From the NCBI GenBank assembly GCA_938040055.1, contig CALHWY010000015.1, forward strand, positions 1-64,000: a stretch of 64,000 nucleotides of DNA, given 5' to 3'. The notes beneath the pieces were generated by a model, which was given only the letters and a program-made list of their open reading frames with translations, was not told the origin of the DNA and did not search any database. Made by a program: the position numbers and the translations under genes. Positions 35,414 to 44,328 of this stretch are shown here, in pieces (position 1 is the stretch's first letter; every line of letters begins with the position of its first letter). Source of the DNA: an uncultured Endomicrobiia bacterium. Lineage in GTDB: Bacteria > Elusimicrobiota > Endomicrobiia > Endomicrobiales > Endomicrobiaceae.

Positions 35414-36592
35414 TTATTTAAAATAATCAAAAAGCTGTTTAAAATTCAAGTTATTCTTATCCACCACCGCATACTTGTCATACAAAGCCTGTTTGGATTT
35501 CATCAAATTTTCGGACCTTATTCCATACTCAAGAGCCATGGAAGCTTCAATATAAGCGCAAAGTTTATCGCACGAAGCCGTAAGCGTGCCGTCAACCGCA
35601 TTATACTGGTCATAATTATATTCGGCCGCGTTTTTTACTTGTTTTACTTCGCCGTTTTCCATTATCTTATCCGAAAACTCATTTTGGACAAAATATATCA
35701 TCTCTCTGTGCCAGTTGTCCGGAATCAAAGGGAGAATTCTTTCCTCAATCTGTTTTTCTTCATAAACTTTGATTATGTCCCCGAGTCCTGATATGGACGA
35801 TTTGACAGGCCTTATTATATCTTTTGTAAGAATTTCCGGGAGATCGTGAAACAGCGCCGAATAAAAATTATTATATGTACGCGGCTTGCACGCGCCCAGT
35901 TCATTTGAGAAAATATAATTAAAAATGGCCACCGTAAGCATATGTCCCAAAACCGTTGTTTTAGGTATTCTGAAAGCCTGCGCCCATCTCTGCTGGAACC
36001 GCAGCTGCCCGCAAAGATCAAGGAAACCGTAATATTTTTTGTTTATCATAAGTTTTCTTATTCCGGACAAATCGTCAAAAGTAGCTATGCTTTCGTCTAT
36101 TTCCTGCTTTGTCCTTTCAATGCCGTATATCATGGCGTTCCACGGATAAATTATGCCGAATTCCCATTTTGTAGAAAGACTGTGCGCGGAACTCAATACC
36201 CTTTTTTCATGTGCGGCATACCCGGGATTTGAAAAATATTCGCAGAAACGTTCTTTAATGCCGTGCCGCAAAGCGTCCAGGTCTTTTTCAAGATTTTCCA
36301 TTACCCATTTATTAAGCTCTTTTTCTTTTTTAGACATCAGCTCGTGAAAAACTTCGGGTTTGAGGTCCGTCAGCATTATTCTCTGGAAAAACTCGAAAAT
36401 GCCTCCCTCGATAAGCTTTATCCAGTCTATTTTTTTTCCTTCTTCCTCTTCGAATTTCGCGACTATATAAGCTATTATCATCTTGTGCGCCTGTTTATCA
36501 AGCTCAAAAAAATCAAAAGGCCTTATGTGGTCGTTCCACCTTAAAATGTTTGCCGCTGAAAAAATTCTTAAAATCAAATCTTTTGTTATCAT
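35414..36592 (-). CDS. HD-domain phosphohydrolase (YfbR-like)
   Basis: 392 residues. HD hydrolases are metal-dependent phosphohydrolases, and this branch resembles 5'-nucleotidase-type HD proteins. Metal ligands visible in order: His in VLGHMLTVAIF (about 214), the HD pair in FHDLPEI (about 251) and a late Asp in SCDKLCAY (about 346). A long N-terminal helical part of about 190 residues precedes the HD core and is not explained. RBS CGGAG before ATG 36592. Substrate unknown; single-gene unit. Confidence 0.82.
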   Translation of the reverse strand: MITKDLILRIFSAANILRWNDHIRPFDFFELDKQAHKMIIAYIVAKFEEEEGKKIDWIKLIEGGIFEFFQRIMLTDLKPEVFHELMSKKEKELNKWVMENLEKDLDALRHGIKERFCEYFSNPGYAAHEKRVLSSAHSLSTKWEFGIIYPWNAMIYGIERTKQEIDESIATFDDLSGIRKLMINKKYYGFLDLCGQLRFQQRWAQAFRIPKTTVLGHMLTVAIFNYIFSNELGACKPRTYNNFYSALFHDLPEILTKDIIRPVKSSISGLGDIIKVYEEKQIEERILPLIPDNWHREMIYFVQNEFSDKIMENGEVKQVKNAAEYNYDQYNAVDGTLTASCDKLCAYIEASMALEYGIRSENLMKSKQALYDKYAVVDKNNLNFKQLFDYFK

Positions 36593-36801
36593 ACAAGCTC
36601 CGTTTTATATTTATTACCGTTTTGCTTTATTTCGCCTAGCTTATTTACTTCATTAAAATAACAATCCCGGATTTATCTTGCGGCGCAGGCTCCTTACGCA
36701 AAGCGCCTTTTACGGGATTTACCGCCGCAGGCGGCGCCGCGGGAAAAATGTGAAAATTCGCCGGCCGAAGCAAACCGCTGCGGAAAAAATTTTAATGTAC
36801 A

Positions 36802-36839
36802 TAAAAAAACAAAATGCCGCAAAAACCGGCCGGCATTTT
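36802..36839 (-). terminator. rho-independent terminator of the holin-like/Smr operon
   Basis: On the minus strand AAAATGCCG pairs with CGGCATTTT (36831-36839 with 36811-36819), followed by GTTTTTTT. It overlaps the stop codon of the last gene. Confidence 0.85.
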
Positions 36840-37179
36840 AAGAATATATTAACCGGCTTAACAATATGCTTACAATGCTAAAAACAATTGCTCCCCAAAA
36901 AGCTTTGCCGTAACTTTTAATTTTAAATCCTTTTACCAGTTTTGAAACCATATAAAATAAAAAACCGTTTATGAACAATGTCAACAGCCCTAAAGTCAAA
37001 ATATTGAAAGGCAGAGTCAAAAAAATTATTACCGGTTTTATGAAAGCGTTGACCATTCCTATTATAAGAGCCGAAACGGTCAGGGACCCCAAACCTTTGA
37101 TCTCTATTCCTTCAAAAAGTTTTGACACGGTTATTAAAGCAAGGGAATTAATTGCAATCATTATTATCAAAGCCGCCAT
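36838..37179 (-). CDS. phage holin 4 superfamily (YvlD-type) membrane protein
   Basis: 113 residues, four predicted transmembrane segments. Family hallmarks: an NAFIKPVIIFLTLPFNILTL stretch (about 44-63) followed by LFINGFLFYMVSKLVKGF. Despite the family name these are usually chromosomal membrane proteins of unknown role. Paralogue of the next gene upstream, 78 bp away. Confidence 0.87.
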   Translation of the reverse strand: MAALIIMIAINSLALITVSKLFEGIEIKGLGSLTVSALIIGMVNAFIKPVIIFLTLPFNILTLGLLTLFINGFLFYMVSKLVKGFKIKSYGKAFWGAIVFSIVSILLSRLIYS

Positions 37180-37257
37180 TGAGAATTCCTCCTCTTGTTA
37201 AAATATATTACGTAACATAAAAACTTTTCGGATTATACGCGGATTTTGCGCCGCAAA

Positions 37258-37626
37258 TCATTTATTTTTTTCGTCCATACTGCCCGCTCTTGCCGATTTT
37301 ACCGCTAAAAAGCTCAAAACCGCGCTCACCGCGCTGTAACATAAAGCGCCGAAAAAAGCATCCCAAAATCCCCCGATTCTGAAACCTTTTATAAGCTCTG
37401 ACGCCAGATAAAACATAAAAGCATTGATAAAAAGAGTAAACAATCCGAGCGTAAGAATATTTATCGGCAGAGTAAGAAGCATAAGAACCGGTTTAAGCAC
37501 CGCGTTGAGCAGGCTTATTACTATAACCGTCGCGAATAAAACGCCCCAGGACGGTATATTGATGCCCGGAATAATATTTACCACGACCAGCAATGCGGCG
37601 GCATTGATCATAAATCTCAAAAACAT
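37258..37626 (-). CDS. phage holin 4 superfamily (YvlD-type) membrane protein, second paralogue
   Basis: 122 residues with the same plan: MFLRFMINAAALLVVVNIIP, then LLNAVLKPVLMLLTLPINIL and LFINAFMFYLASELIKGF, with four membrane segments. Its start overlaps the Smr gene by 10 bp, so the two are co-translated. The tandem pair suggests an old duplication. Confidence 0.87.
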   Translation of the reverse strand: MFLRFMINAAALLVVVNIIPGINIPSWGVLFATVIVISLLNAVLKPVLMLLTLPINILTLGLFTLFINAFMFYLASELIKGFRIGGFWDAFFGALCYSAVSAVLSFLAVKSARAGSMDEKNK

Positions 37627-37904
37627 TTTTTCTCCCGGGCATCAAGTTTATTCCAGTTAAAATAAACGAATATCTTTCCGAAATTTTTATTATCCACGTC
37701 AAGGCGCGAATATTTCTTTCTTATTTCTTTACTGTTAAAAAATCTCAGAACTTTTTCTTTCAGCCGGCCGGAACCTTTGCCGGGAATAATCTCTATATAG
37801 TCAAGCTTCTTTTTCCAGGCCTCGTCAAGTATGCCCTTAAGCCCGCTTTCTATCAGCGCGCCTTTATTGTAAACGGGGTGCAAATCCAATTTCGCAAAAG
37901 ACAT
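37617..37904 (-). CDS. Smr-domain protein
   Basis: 95 residues, a stand-alone small MutS-related domain. Seen: the LDLHP motif at residues 6-10 and the glycine-rich IPGKGSGRLKEKVLRFF (about 45-60) that forms the nuclease-like fold. Smr domains act as endonucleases on DNA or RNA; the exact role here is unknown. Starts one base after the stop of the AlkD fragment (TGATATG) and has no RBS of its own, so translation may depend on ribosomes leaving the upstream reading frame. Confidence 0.86.
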   Translation of the reverse strand: MSFAKLDLHPVYNKGALIESGLKGILDEAWKKKLDYIEIIPGKGSGRLKEKVLRFFNSKEIRKKYSRLDVDNKNFGKIFVYFNWNKLDAREKKCF

Positions 37905-37905
37905 A

Positions 37906-38631
37906 TCATTTTTCCGTATAGAGCCTGCGTTTTTTCCCAGGCAGTTTCTCCAATGCGTATCTCAGCATTGTTCCGGGCATATTTTTATGATTTTTATCAA
38001 GAAAACCGTATAGCGCGTCGGCATTTCTTTTTCCGGTTTCGCGCAGCATCCAGCCGACGGCTTTGCGCATAAGATCATGTTGATGATGCAGGAAAAATTC
38101 CGAAAAAGCAAAAATCTCTTTAAAGCTTGACCGTTTTATAAAATAAAAACTAGATAAAACGGCCATTCTTTCACGCCAGAGACATTTCGATTGCGCCATT
38201 TTCCGCAATCCGTCCGTTTTGCCGGCATACCGATGCTCTCCTGAAATATACGGTGCTGAAATGTCGACGAGATTCCAGTTGTTTACCATTGCAATATTTC
38301 TTAAATATATCCCGGCTATTTTTTCTTTTCTCCGGCGCTTGTCCTTTTTCGCATATATTTCGCTTTCAAAACAGAAAGAGCCGCATATCCTGCTTCATAA
38401 AATTTATTTTTTAAAAGTTTTCCGTTTCTTCAAGAGATATTTCTTTATAATATTTTCCGGATGTCTTTCTTTGCTGCGGGACAGTCAGCCCTAAAAAAAA
38501 CGTCTCCTTGTCCGCATCCGCCTTTATAAGCCCCGAAAAACCGGGCGAGGCTTTCCGGCCCTGGCTTTATTTTTTAAAAGCATAAGATCTTTTAATACAT
38601 TTTCCTCTCTTATTTTCTCCGGTTTTCGCAT
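37906..38631 (-). pseudogene. DNA alkylation repair protein (AlkD-like), broken by frameshifts
   Basis: Only the last 127 codons form an intact frame (AVGWMLRETGKRNADAL, MPGTMLRYALEKLPGKKR). The homology continues upstream through other frames: KIAGIYLRNIAMVNNW without a start, then LKNKFYEAGYAALSVLKAKY, then TFFLGLTVPQQRK..KYYKEISLEETEN, and the start region MRKPEKIREENVLKDL at 38631. Summed length of about 242 codons equals a full AlkD glycosylase. At least three frame changes are needed. The intact C-terminal part lacks the N-terminal half of the HEAT-like fold and is not expected to work. Confidence 0.8.
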
Positions 38632-38869
38632 TTTCACAATTCCGTTTTTTCGATTTTTCAAAAAGCTTTTCCTGCTTACTTATGACAAAGCGCGCGTTTA
38701 AACCCATATAAATTCAAATGTCATTGTTTATTGCGGTTATTTTACATCTTCCCTCACAATGCGGTCTTTTTCTCTTGCAAATCCCGGCCTTTAAGCGTAA
38801 ATAAAATTTAAAATCCTGTCCGGCGCTTTTGCCCGCACCCGGAACGCTCCCCGGCTTCCGCCGGTTTTA
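38632..38869. other. intergenic, nothing recognised
   Basis: AT-rich and GC-rich patches between the AlkD pseudogene and the small membrane protein gene. No frame, RNA or convincing promoter seen. Confidence 0.5.
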
Positions 38870-39043
38870 TCACATACTGACATATTTTTTCATCAGAAGC
38901 GTTAATACAAAATATATTATTGCCGTAAAAAAGAACAATCCGGCAAAAGTTATCTTTAAAATTCCGCTTTTTTGCAAAAGCAAAAACAGCAGCGTGTAAA
39001 AAATGCCGAAAATTACGGAGTAGACGGCTAAGTTTAAATACAT
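38870..39043 (-). CDS. small two-helix membrane protein (57 residues)
   Basis: Starts at ATG 39043 behind AAGGAGCGTTT, a good RBS, and ends at TGA 38870. Two hydrophobic helices (about 5-24 and 31-50) are separated by a short KSG turn, and the C-terminus is basic. No family recognised; clear coding signal from RBS, start and membrane pattern. Confidence 0.65.
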   Translation of the reverse strand: MYLNLAVYSVIFGIFYTLLFLLLQKSGILKITFAGLFFFTAIIYFVLTLLMKKYVSM

Positions 39044-39380
39044 AAACGCTCCTTGCAGGTAAAACTTTCTTTTCCGGCGGAAGCCGGTTTTATTTGCCGT
39101 ACAAATACGAGCACAACCGAAAAAGACGCCTGAATGCGGCAGGCTTTGTTTATATCCCGGATTTTAACGCATTTTTCCAAAAAATATTTTACCGGATAAA
39201 TTTCAGAACATATGCGGCATTTAATATTTTTTCTCTTTTACAGGGTATGCGAAAAACTTTTTACGGAAAAAATCATTAATACCGTTTGTAAAAAAACGAT
39301 TCAAAATCCGTTATTTGTTCTTCTTCCGGCATTCAAATTATTTAATTTTACTAAATTTACGTACAAAAAAACATTTAGTA
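39044..39380. other. intergenic, nothing recognised
   Basis: Holds no supported gene. Short plus-strand frames here lack ribosome sites. The promoter of the BamA-like gene lies at the right end. Confidence 0.5.
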
Positions 39381-39409
39381 TTGATATTTGTTTTTTAAAA
39401 TGAGATAAT
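39381..39409 (+). promoter_or_regulatory. sigma70 promoter of the BamA-like gene, very short leader
   Basis: TTGATA at 39381-39386, 17-bp spacer, GATAAT at 39404-39409. The predicted transcription start near 39416 leaves only about six bases before ATG 39422, and no Shine-Dalgarno sequence is visible. Confidence 0.7.
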
Positions 39410-39421
39410 GCCGCAATTGTT

Positions 39422-40762
39422 ATGAAGAAAGCAATGTTGTTTTTATCATTAACTATATTTTATTGTCCCTTGGCTTTTGCCCAGAGCAATGCGGATTTTA
39501 ACGGCAGAAAAGTGCGCGAAATTAAAATCGAAACCGCAAGAATTTCTCCGGGAATCGTCAGAAAGAAGTTTTCCGTAAAGGAAGGCGACATTTTTTTTGG
39601 AGACAATTACGATACGGCGAGACAGGCGCTTCATGATATGAGGGTTTTTAAATCGATCGATTTTAAAGTTTTGCCGAATGACGACGAAACCGTTTCCATA
39701 GAAATCAACGCCAATGACGGATATTATATTTTCCCCATTGTTTTCGGCACAGGCGGAAGCAAAAGCACTATCGCCGCGTCAATAGTTGAGGCGAATTTGT
39801 TCAAATCCGGCGAAATGCTGTTTCTGTTCGGCGTTTACAGCAGCGACGGTTTTATGACTATGGCCGGGCTTGGCGTAGAAAACAACTTTTTCAATATACA
39901 GTTTAGCGGCATGAATTTTAAAGAATTCGTTTATAAAAACGGCTCTTACAACGCATCCGGCATGTTCACTTCCGAACCCGACCAAAGTCAGACGGGAAAG
40001 CCTGAACGCGAATATAGAGTCAAAGACAAATCTTTCAGATTTGCCTGGAGCAGATCTTTCAATGAAAGGGCTAGCGTGACCGCGGGTTTCAGCATGTCGG
40101 ATATATCTTATTCCGGAGCTGTCATCCCTTCCGATAAAGGCAGGCATAATAAGATGGTGCTGGGACTGAAAAGCTATAAAGGCATAAAACCCGGCGGCGG
40201 AGGGGCAAGCTTCGGCGCTATTTTCGGCATAGGGCTCTCCGACGTAGCCGATAAACTGGCGGATCTTCCAAAAAGAAAACCGGGATATTTTGCCGGAATA
40301 CAATATGAAAACGGCGGAAATTATACCGGCTCAGACTTTGATATATCAAAAATAAATCTTAAACTTGCGGGGAAAATGGAGTTTAGAAAAAGACATATTC
40401 TTTTTCTTGATATCGCCGCCGCAAAAGATTTTAACGCTCCTTTTTACGACAGCATAAAATCCGTGGATGTGTTAAGCGGCAAAGGCATATATTCAAGAGA
40501 ATTCAGGGGAAACGAAGCCGCGGGAGCGGGCATATCTTTCATATGGCATCCCGTCAAAAGTAAAACCGGAGTATTGTCGCTAGCTCCTTTTATCGAACAC
40601 GCGGCGATTTGGAAAGACGGTTCGCTTAAAAGCCACGGCGGAGCGGGAGCAAGCATTTCATATCAAATCTGGCGCGTGCCTTTCCCTCTGGGAATAAACT
40701 ACACGCAAAATTTAACCGACGGAAGCCGCGACATATCTCTTTTGTTCGGCGGATGGTTTTAA
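39422..40762 (+). CDS. BamA/surface-antigen-like outer membrane protein (single POTRA plus barrel)
   Basis: 446 residues. Signal peptide 1-20 (cleavage after AFA). One POTRA-like domain at about 28-105 (KVREIKIETARISPGIVRKK, then DTARQALHDMRVFKSIDF). Then about 335 residues of alternating Gly/aromatic beta strands ending in LFGGWF, a terminal aromatic typical of outer-membrane barrels. Much shorter than BamA (about 800 residues, five POTRAs), so it is more like a reduced Omp85-family transporter. Single-gene unit with a nearly leaderless promoter. Substrate unknown. Confidence 0.8.
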   Translation: MKKAMLFLSLTIFYCPLAFAQSNADFNGRKVREIKIETARISPGIVRKKFSVKEGDIFFGDNYDTARQALHDMRVFKSIDFKVLPNDDETVSIEINANDGYYIFPIVFGTGGSKSTIAASIVEANLFKSGEMLFLFGVYSSDGFMTMAGLGVENNFFNIQFSGMNFKEFVYKNGSYNASGMFTSEPDQSQTGKPEREYRVKDKSFRFAWSRSFNERASVTAGFSMSDISYSGAVIPSDKGRHNKMVLGLKSYKGIKPGGGGASFGAIFGIGLSDVADKLADLPKRKPGYFAGIQYENGGNYTGSDFDISKINLKLAGKMEFRKRHILFLDIAAAKDFNAPFYDSIKSVDVLSGKGIYSREFRGNEAAGAGISFIWHPVKSKTGVLSLAPFIEHAAIWKDGSLKSHGGAGASISYQIWRVPFPLGINYTQNLTDGSRDISLLFGGWF

Positions 40763-40915
40763 TATTGAGGCCGGCATATTATTACGGCCCGCACTTTTTC
40801 AATTCTGTAACATAAAACGGCTTTCACCGCCGTCATGCCGGCAATATCTTAATAAGTTTTTGCATCTTTTTTGTTATCGGTATAAAGTAATAAATTTTTT
40901 CTTCCGGCGCAAACG

Positions 40916-40947
40916 ATTGAGGCGCCCGCGACCGCGGGCGCCTCAAT
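40916..40947. terminator. strong hairpin between convergent genes
   Basis: Almost perfect dyad ATTGAGGCGCCCGCG..CGCGGGCGCCTCAAT (14-15 bp) in the 385-bp gap between the BamA-like and HdeD-like genes. T-tracts on either side are weak, so it may act as a bidirectional terminator or stabilise 3' ends. The rest of this gap holds nothing recognised. Confidence 0.6.
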
Positions 40948-41147
40948 TTAATAATACATTAAAAGCATAAGTTTTCCGACTTTCCTTCTTTAAACGCGTA
41001 AAAAAGACTTCTGTTTATCTTTTAAATATCCAGATCCAGTCCGAATTTTCAACGACAAAAACCATAAGGACGGCACGGCTTAAGAAACGAGCCTTTGCCC
41101 TGCGGCTCTACTTGCGCATAAAAACTTATTATCTAACTTTGATTTCA

Positions 41148-41696
41148 TCAGGCAAAAGTCTTCAGTTCGGGGCTTTTGGCGGTCAGCGATTCAATAAATA
41201 TCAAGACTCCGTATATCATAAGATAAAGCCCCGTTAAAATCACTATTAATCCCGCCCAGAAGAAGGGAAAAAATATTATTAAAAACGATATCATTATACC
41301 CAAAAGCCCGTTAAGCATGGGCATCCACCATTTATCAACGGCAGTTTTTCTTAAAATAAAAGAAGAGGAAAATTTTGCTATTCCCCCGAAAACCATCCAG
41401 AAAGCGATTATATAAGGAACGGCGATTATCGAAGTTCCTATATTGTTAAGAAGAAAAAAACCTATGAAGATATCCAAAATACCCTGTATTAAAACCCATC
41501 CGGGACTTAAAAGAATTTCTTTTTCCGAAAAGAAAGAAATCAAACAAAAAACGCCCGTTACAACAAAACCCCCGCCAAGCATTAAAGCCATTGCCGTAAG
41601 AGATAATTCGGGGATAGCCAGAGTAAGCACTCCCAAAACAAACATTATGCCGCCCATAATGCAAAGCATAATTTTTGTCAATTTTAATTCTTCCAT
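41148..41696 (-). CDS. HdeD family (DUF308) membrane protein
   Basis: 182 residues, six predicted membrane helices in three pairs. Family features: IMGGIMFVLGVLTLAIPELS (about 14-33), GWVLIQGILDIFIGFFLL (about 67-84) and a repeat of the glycine-rich pattern near 125-165. HdeD proteins are linked to acid resistance in enterics; elsewhere the role is unknown. Strong RBS AAAGGAGG before the ATG. Confidence 0.88.
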   Translation of the reverse strand: MEELKLTKIMLCIMGGIMFVLGVLTLAIPELSLTAMALMLGGGFVVTGVFCLISFFSEKEILLSPGWVLIQGILDIFIGFFLLNNIGTSIIAVPYIIAFWMVFGGIAKFSSSFILRKTAVDKWWMPMLNGLLGIMISFLIIFFPFFWAGLIVILTGLYLMIYGVLIFIESLTAKSPELKTFA

Positions 41697-42483
41697 ATAT
41701 CCTCCTTTTACCGGATAAGGAAATTATACTTAATTATTATTTTTTATTAAATAACGGCCGGAAAATGAAAGTTGGCGATAAAAAAAACTGTTGAAAATCT
41801 TTTAAGATATGAAAAGCGGATATTTCCCGCTTTATGTATTAAGGCCGTTTTATGTCCGGACGGTTATATCGCCGAAAACCGAATTTCACAAATCCGTCTT
41901 TTACAGTCAGTCAGGCATAAAAAACGCGGCACTGTAAAAATTTTTTTCTTTTAATAGTCGCAAAGCCGGCAAAAATAAAAACTTGTTTTGGGAATACGTA
42001 TAATTGCCGTTCCGGACTTCGGTTTTAATTATTGCCGGCTGTAAACCCTGTTTCCCCGCCGGAAAACCAAAAGATACTTAAAAATTCGCCTTTGCGAATG
42101 CCCTCTATCGTTAAAGAAACTTTTAGACTGTCGGAAAAAACAAAAAAAGCCCGGGTGCAAGCAAATCTCCGGTTCTTAAACTTTGCCTTCAAAGATATAT
42201 AACCGCTACTATTGCGTCAGCTTCCTGAGCTTAAACTTCCAATAACGATATTGAAACAATACCGGCAACAATGCTATAATCATATTTCTTAAAATTGATA
42301 TGCAGCCGCGCCTTGCATACGCGCAGATTTAAGCGGCTTTTGATTTTGCCGGGGAGCAAATATATGAGATTCCGGCAATATTACATGAACGCACGCATAT
42401 GCCGGGCAGATAAAAGTTTTTTATAAATTCATATTTTTATATTGTTTTGGTTTTGCCGCTTGAGTTTATCATATAAATAAATT
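41697..42483. other. long intergenic stretch, nothing supported
   Basis: 787 bp with several decayed-looking short frames, none with an RBS or recognisable protein. The right end should contain the tRNA promoter, but no clear pair of boxes is visible. Confidence 0.5.
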
Positions 42484-42571
42484 GGAGAGGTGGCCGAGCT
42501 GGTTTAAGGCGGCAGTCTCGAAAACTGCTATACGGGAAACCGTATCGGGGGTTCGAATCCCCCCTTCTCCG
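42484..42571 (+). tRNA. tRNA-Ser (CGA)
   Basis: 88 bases. Acceptor GGAGAGG pairs with CTTCTCC (one G-T pair), discriminator G. D-arm region TGGCCGAGCTGG; anticodon stem GCAGT/ACTGC with loop CTCGAAA giving anticodon CGA; a long variable arm typical of serine; T-arm GGGGGTTCGAATCCCCC. CCA is not encoded. Its 3' part probably contains the attachment core of the adjacent prophage. Confidence 0.95.
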
Positions 42572-42584
42572 TTCAGAATTTCAC

Positions 42585-42652
42585 AACAGCGTCGGAGATT
42601 TTGAGAATTGAAACTTATTTCTCTTAATAGTCTCTTAGACGCTGTTTTTTTA
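42585..42652 (+). terminator. hairpin and T-tract between tRNA and integrase
   Basis: AACAGCGTC (42585-42593) pairs with GACGCTGTT (42638-42646), with further pairing inside, followed by a run of seven T (42645-42651). Likely stops transcription from the tRNA into the integrase gene. Confidence 0.65.
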
Positions 42653-42684
42653 TTACGGAAGAAGGGCATATCTAAGGAGCCTAT

Positions 42685-43659
42685 ATGCCTAGTTTTACAA
42701 AATTGTTTTACAGAGTAAAAATGTTTTTTGCAAAAAAAGAAAAAACAATAAAGGACTTTGTGCCGGAGTATCTTAAGTGGTATCGAGTAACATACCGAAG
42801 CGGCTCTTATCAAAACGTTGAACTTATATTGAGGATTTTTTTAAAATACTTAAAGACTTGTAAAAATATATACGGAGAGCCTGTAATGTTTTTAAATGAG
42901 ATTACAGAGCTACATATTGAGCATTATAAAATTTATAAGCAAAAAGTAAATCCAAAAATAAATGCAATAACACTTAACAACAATATAAGTGCCATTAAGG
43001 TTATGTTCCGCAAGGCTTGCGCTTGGGGATATATTGCAAAGAGCCCCGCAGAAAATATTTTGCAACTTAAAACAATTAAAGCACAGCCGCGCGCATTAAC
43101 CAACGAGGAAGTTAAAAGAGCAATTCAAACGGCCGCAAGCGCAGAATATCTTGGGGCCTGCCACGCGATGATAGTGATTGCTTACTATACCGGATTTCGC
43201 TTTGGCGAGATTTATAATTTGCAATGGCAGGATATTGATTTTGAGAAAAAATTAATCTCTGTAAATCCAAAAAAAGATTTTATACCAAAAAACGGAGTTG
43301 CTCTTACAATCCCACTTAGTGCACACCTGGAAAAGTTTCTGTTATTGTTGCCGCGCTGGGAGCACACCTATATAGTTGCAAATTCTACGGGTAAAAGGTT
43401 TACATCGCAAACTGTAAGAGCAAAATTGCGCAAGGTTTTTGATGAGGCGGGCTTACCCGATGTATCGTTGCATAAGCTACGCCATACGTTTGCATCTCAT
43501 TTAGCCTGGCAGGCTGTGCCGATGGATAACATAAAAGATTTACTTGGGCACAGTTCTACGGCAATAACAAATCGATATCGGCATATAGCGCCTAGCTACT
43601 TAGCTGGGAGTATTAACTTGCTGCCGGATTTGTTGCAAAAAAAAGAAACCGCCGATTGA
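42685..43659 (+). CDS. int: tyrosine recombinase/phage integrase
   Basis: 324 residues. Site-specific recombinase that inserts and excises the prophage. SAM-like N-terminal domain about 15-115. Catalytic domain with TGFRFGEIYNLQW (first Arg near 174), a Lys in the beta-hairpin region, SLHKLRHTFASHL (His-x-x-Arg near 265-270), LLGHSST (His near 290) and the nucleophile Tyr in ITNRYRH (about 299). RBS AAGGAG before ATG 42685. Sits 113 bp from the tRNA it targets. Confidence 0.95.
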   Translation: MPSFTKLFYRVKMFFAKKEKTIKDFVPEYLKWYRVTYRSGSYQNVELILRIFLKYLKTCKNIYGEPVMFLNEITELHIEHYKIYKQKVNPKINAITLNNNISAIKVMFRKACAWGYIAKSPAENILQLKTIKAQPRALTNEEVKRAIQTAASAEYLGACHAMIVIAYYTGFRFGEIYNLQWQDIDFEKKLISVNPKKDFIPKNGVALTIPLSAHLEKFLLLLPRWEHTYIVANSTGKRFTSQTVRAKLRKVFDEAGLPDVSLHKLRHTFASHLAWQAVPMDNIKDLLGHSSTAITNRYRHIAPSYLAGSINLLPDLLQKKETAD

Positions 43660-43671
43660 TTCAATCGGCGG
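43637..43671 (-). terminator. terminator of the moron-like unit, overlapping the integrase stop
   Basis: CCGCCGATTG/CAATCGGCGG stem. On the minus strand it is followed by TTTC and eight T (43637-43644). It faces the small-gene unit 43679-44430 and contains the integrase stop codon in its stem. Confidence 0.8.
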
Positions 43672-43678
43672 CTAAAAG

Positions 43679-43900
43679 CTATTTACTTTTTAATTTTTCC
43701 AGACGGCGAGCCCAGTAAGCCGCCTGATTTTCCATTATCTTCTTTTTGTTTTTTTTATAATATTTTTGCCAATACTCTCTGTATTTTTCTTTGTTATCCG
43801 CTCGCCTTTTCCGTTCACGTTCGTTTATTTCTTCTCGGTGCGCGGCGTAATATTTTGCCGCGTATTCGGCGTTTTTTTGTTTTTTTGTTTTTTCCGCCAT
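43679..43900 (-). CDS. small basic prophage protein
   Basis: 73 residues, very rich in Lys, Arg, Tyr and Glu, with repeating patterns AYYxxxREEINERERK and KEKYREYWQKYYKK. Probably a continuous helix that binds nucleic acid or another protein. RBS CGGAG before the ATG. Last gene of the unit that starts at promoter 44512-44540. Family not recognised. Confidence 0.6.
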   Translation of the reverse strand: MAEKTKKQKNAEYAAKYYAAHREEINERERKRRADNKEKYREYWQKYYKKNKKKIMENQAAYWARRLEKLKSK

Positions 43901-43967
43901 ATAGTCTCCGTTTTTAGTATTTACTATTATAGTATGTTTTGGGGCGGCTATTCACCGCCCATGAATT

Positions 43968-44246
43968 TCAAAGATAATACATATCTTCCCGGAAGTCTTC
44001 AACGAATTCTTTCCAGCCTCTATACGAGCCCAAAAACTTATCGCCGCACCGGGACTGGAGCCAATTTCCCCGGAATAACCCATCGCCAAAATATATTTCT
44101 TTTTTTTCTACATCCACCATTAAACCACATTTATAATTATAATTCCAATGATTTTCTAACAACTTTTTTATTGCGGTATCGGTTATCGTATATCCCGCAG
44201 TTGCTACAACTTCTTTTATTTTTTCAATCTTTTCTATTTTTTTCAT
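43968..44246 (-). CDS. hypothetical moron-like prophage protein
   Basis: 92 residues. N-terminal Lys/Glu helix, then a compact part rich in aromatic residues (HWNYNYKCGLMVDVEKKEIY, GNWLQSRCGDKFLG). Not recognised. RBS AGGAGAG lies in the 3' arm of a possible switch hairpin, described separately. As the middle gene of a self-contained unit it is a candidate for a lysogenic conversion or defence function, which is inference only. Confidence 0.6.
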   Translation of the reverse strand: MKKIEKIEKIKEVVATAGYTITDTAIKKLLENHWNYNYKCGLMVDVEKKEIYFGDGLFRGNWLQSRCGDKFLGSYRGWKEFVEDFREDMYYL

Positions 44247-44250
44247 TTTA

Positions 44251-44316
44251 CTCTCCTCTTGATTTTTTTTTCAAGAGGTGCTATACTTTTTTTGCAAGTG
44301 AGGTATAGCACCTCTT
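44251..44316 (-). promoter_or_regulatory. candidate translational switch (alternative hairpins over an RBS)
   Basis: In the minus-strand RNA, segment A (44316-44303, AAGAGGTGCTATAC) pairs perfectly over 14 bp with B (44286-44273). B extended (44278-44271) also pairs over 8 bp (CCTCTTGA/TCAAGAGG) with C (44262-44255), which contains the RBS of the 92-residue gene. A:B and B:C cannot form together. A lies 12 bases after the stop of the 33-residue ORF. Confidence 0.5.
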
Positions 44317-44328
44317 TTGTTTCAGCCG

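Noticed and set aside
36678..36881. 67-codon Arg-rich plus-strand frame
   Set aside because: Runs into a terminator and the convergent membrane protein gene; composition is that of GC-rich spacer.
41772..41954. 60-codon plus-strand frame starting at TTG
   Set aside because: No RBS, no homology and sits in a decayed intergenic stretch.
42469..42813. Minus-strand frame over the tRNA coding GEGGIRTPDTVSRIAVFETA-type sequence
   Set aside because: It is the well-known false translation of a tRNA-Ser gene, and no separate protein is supported.
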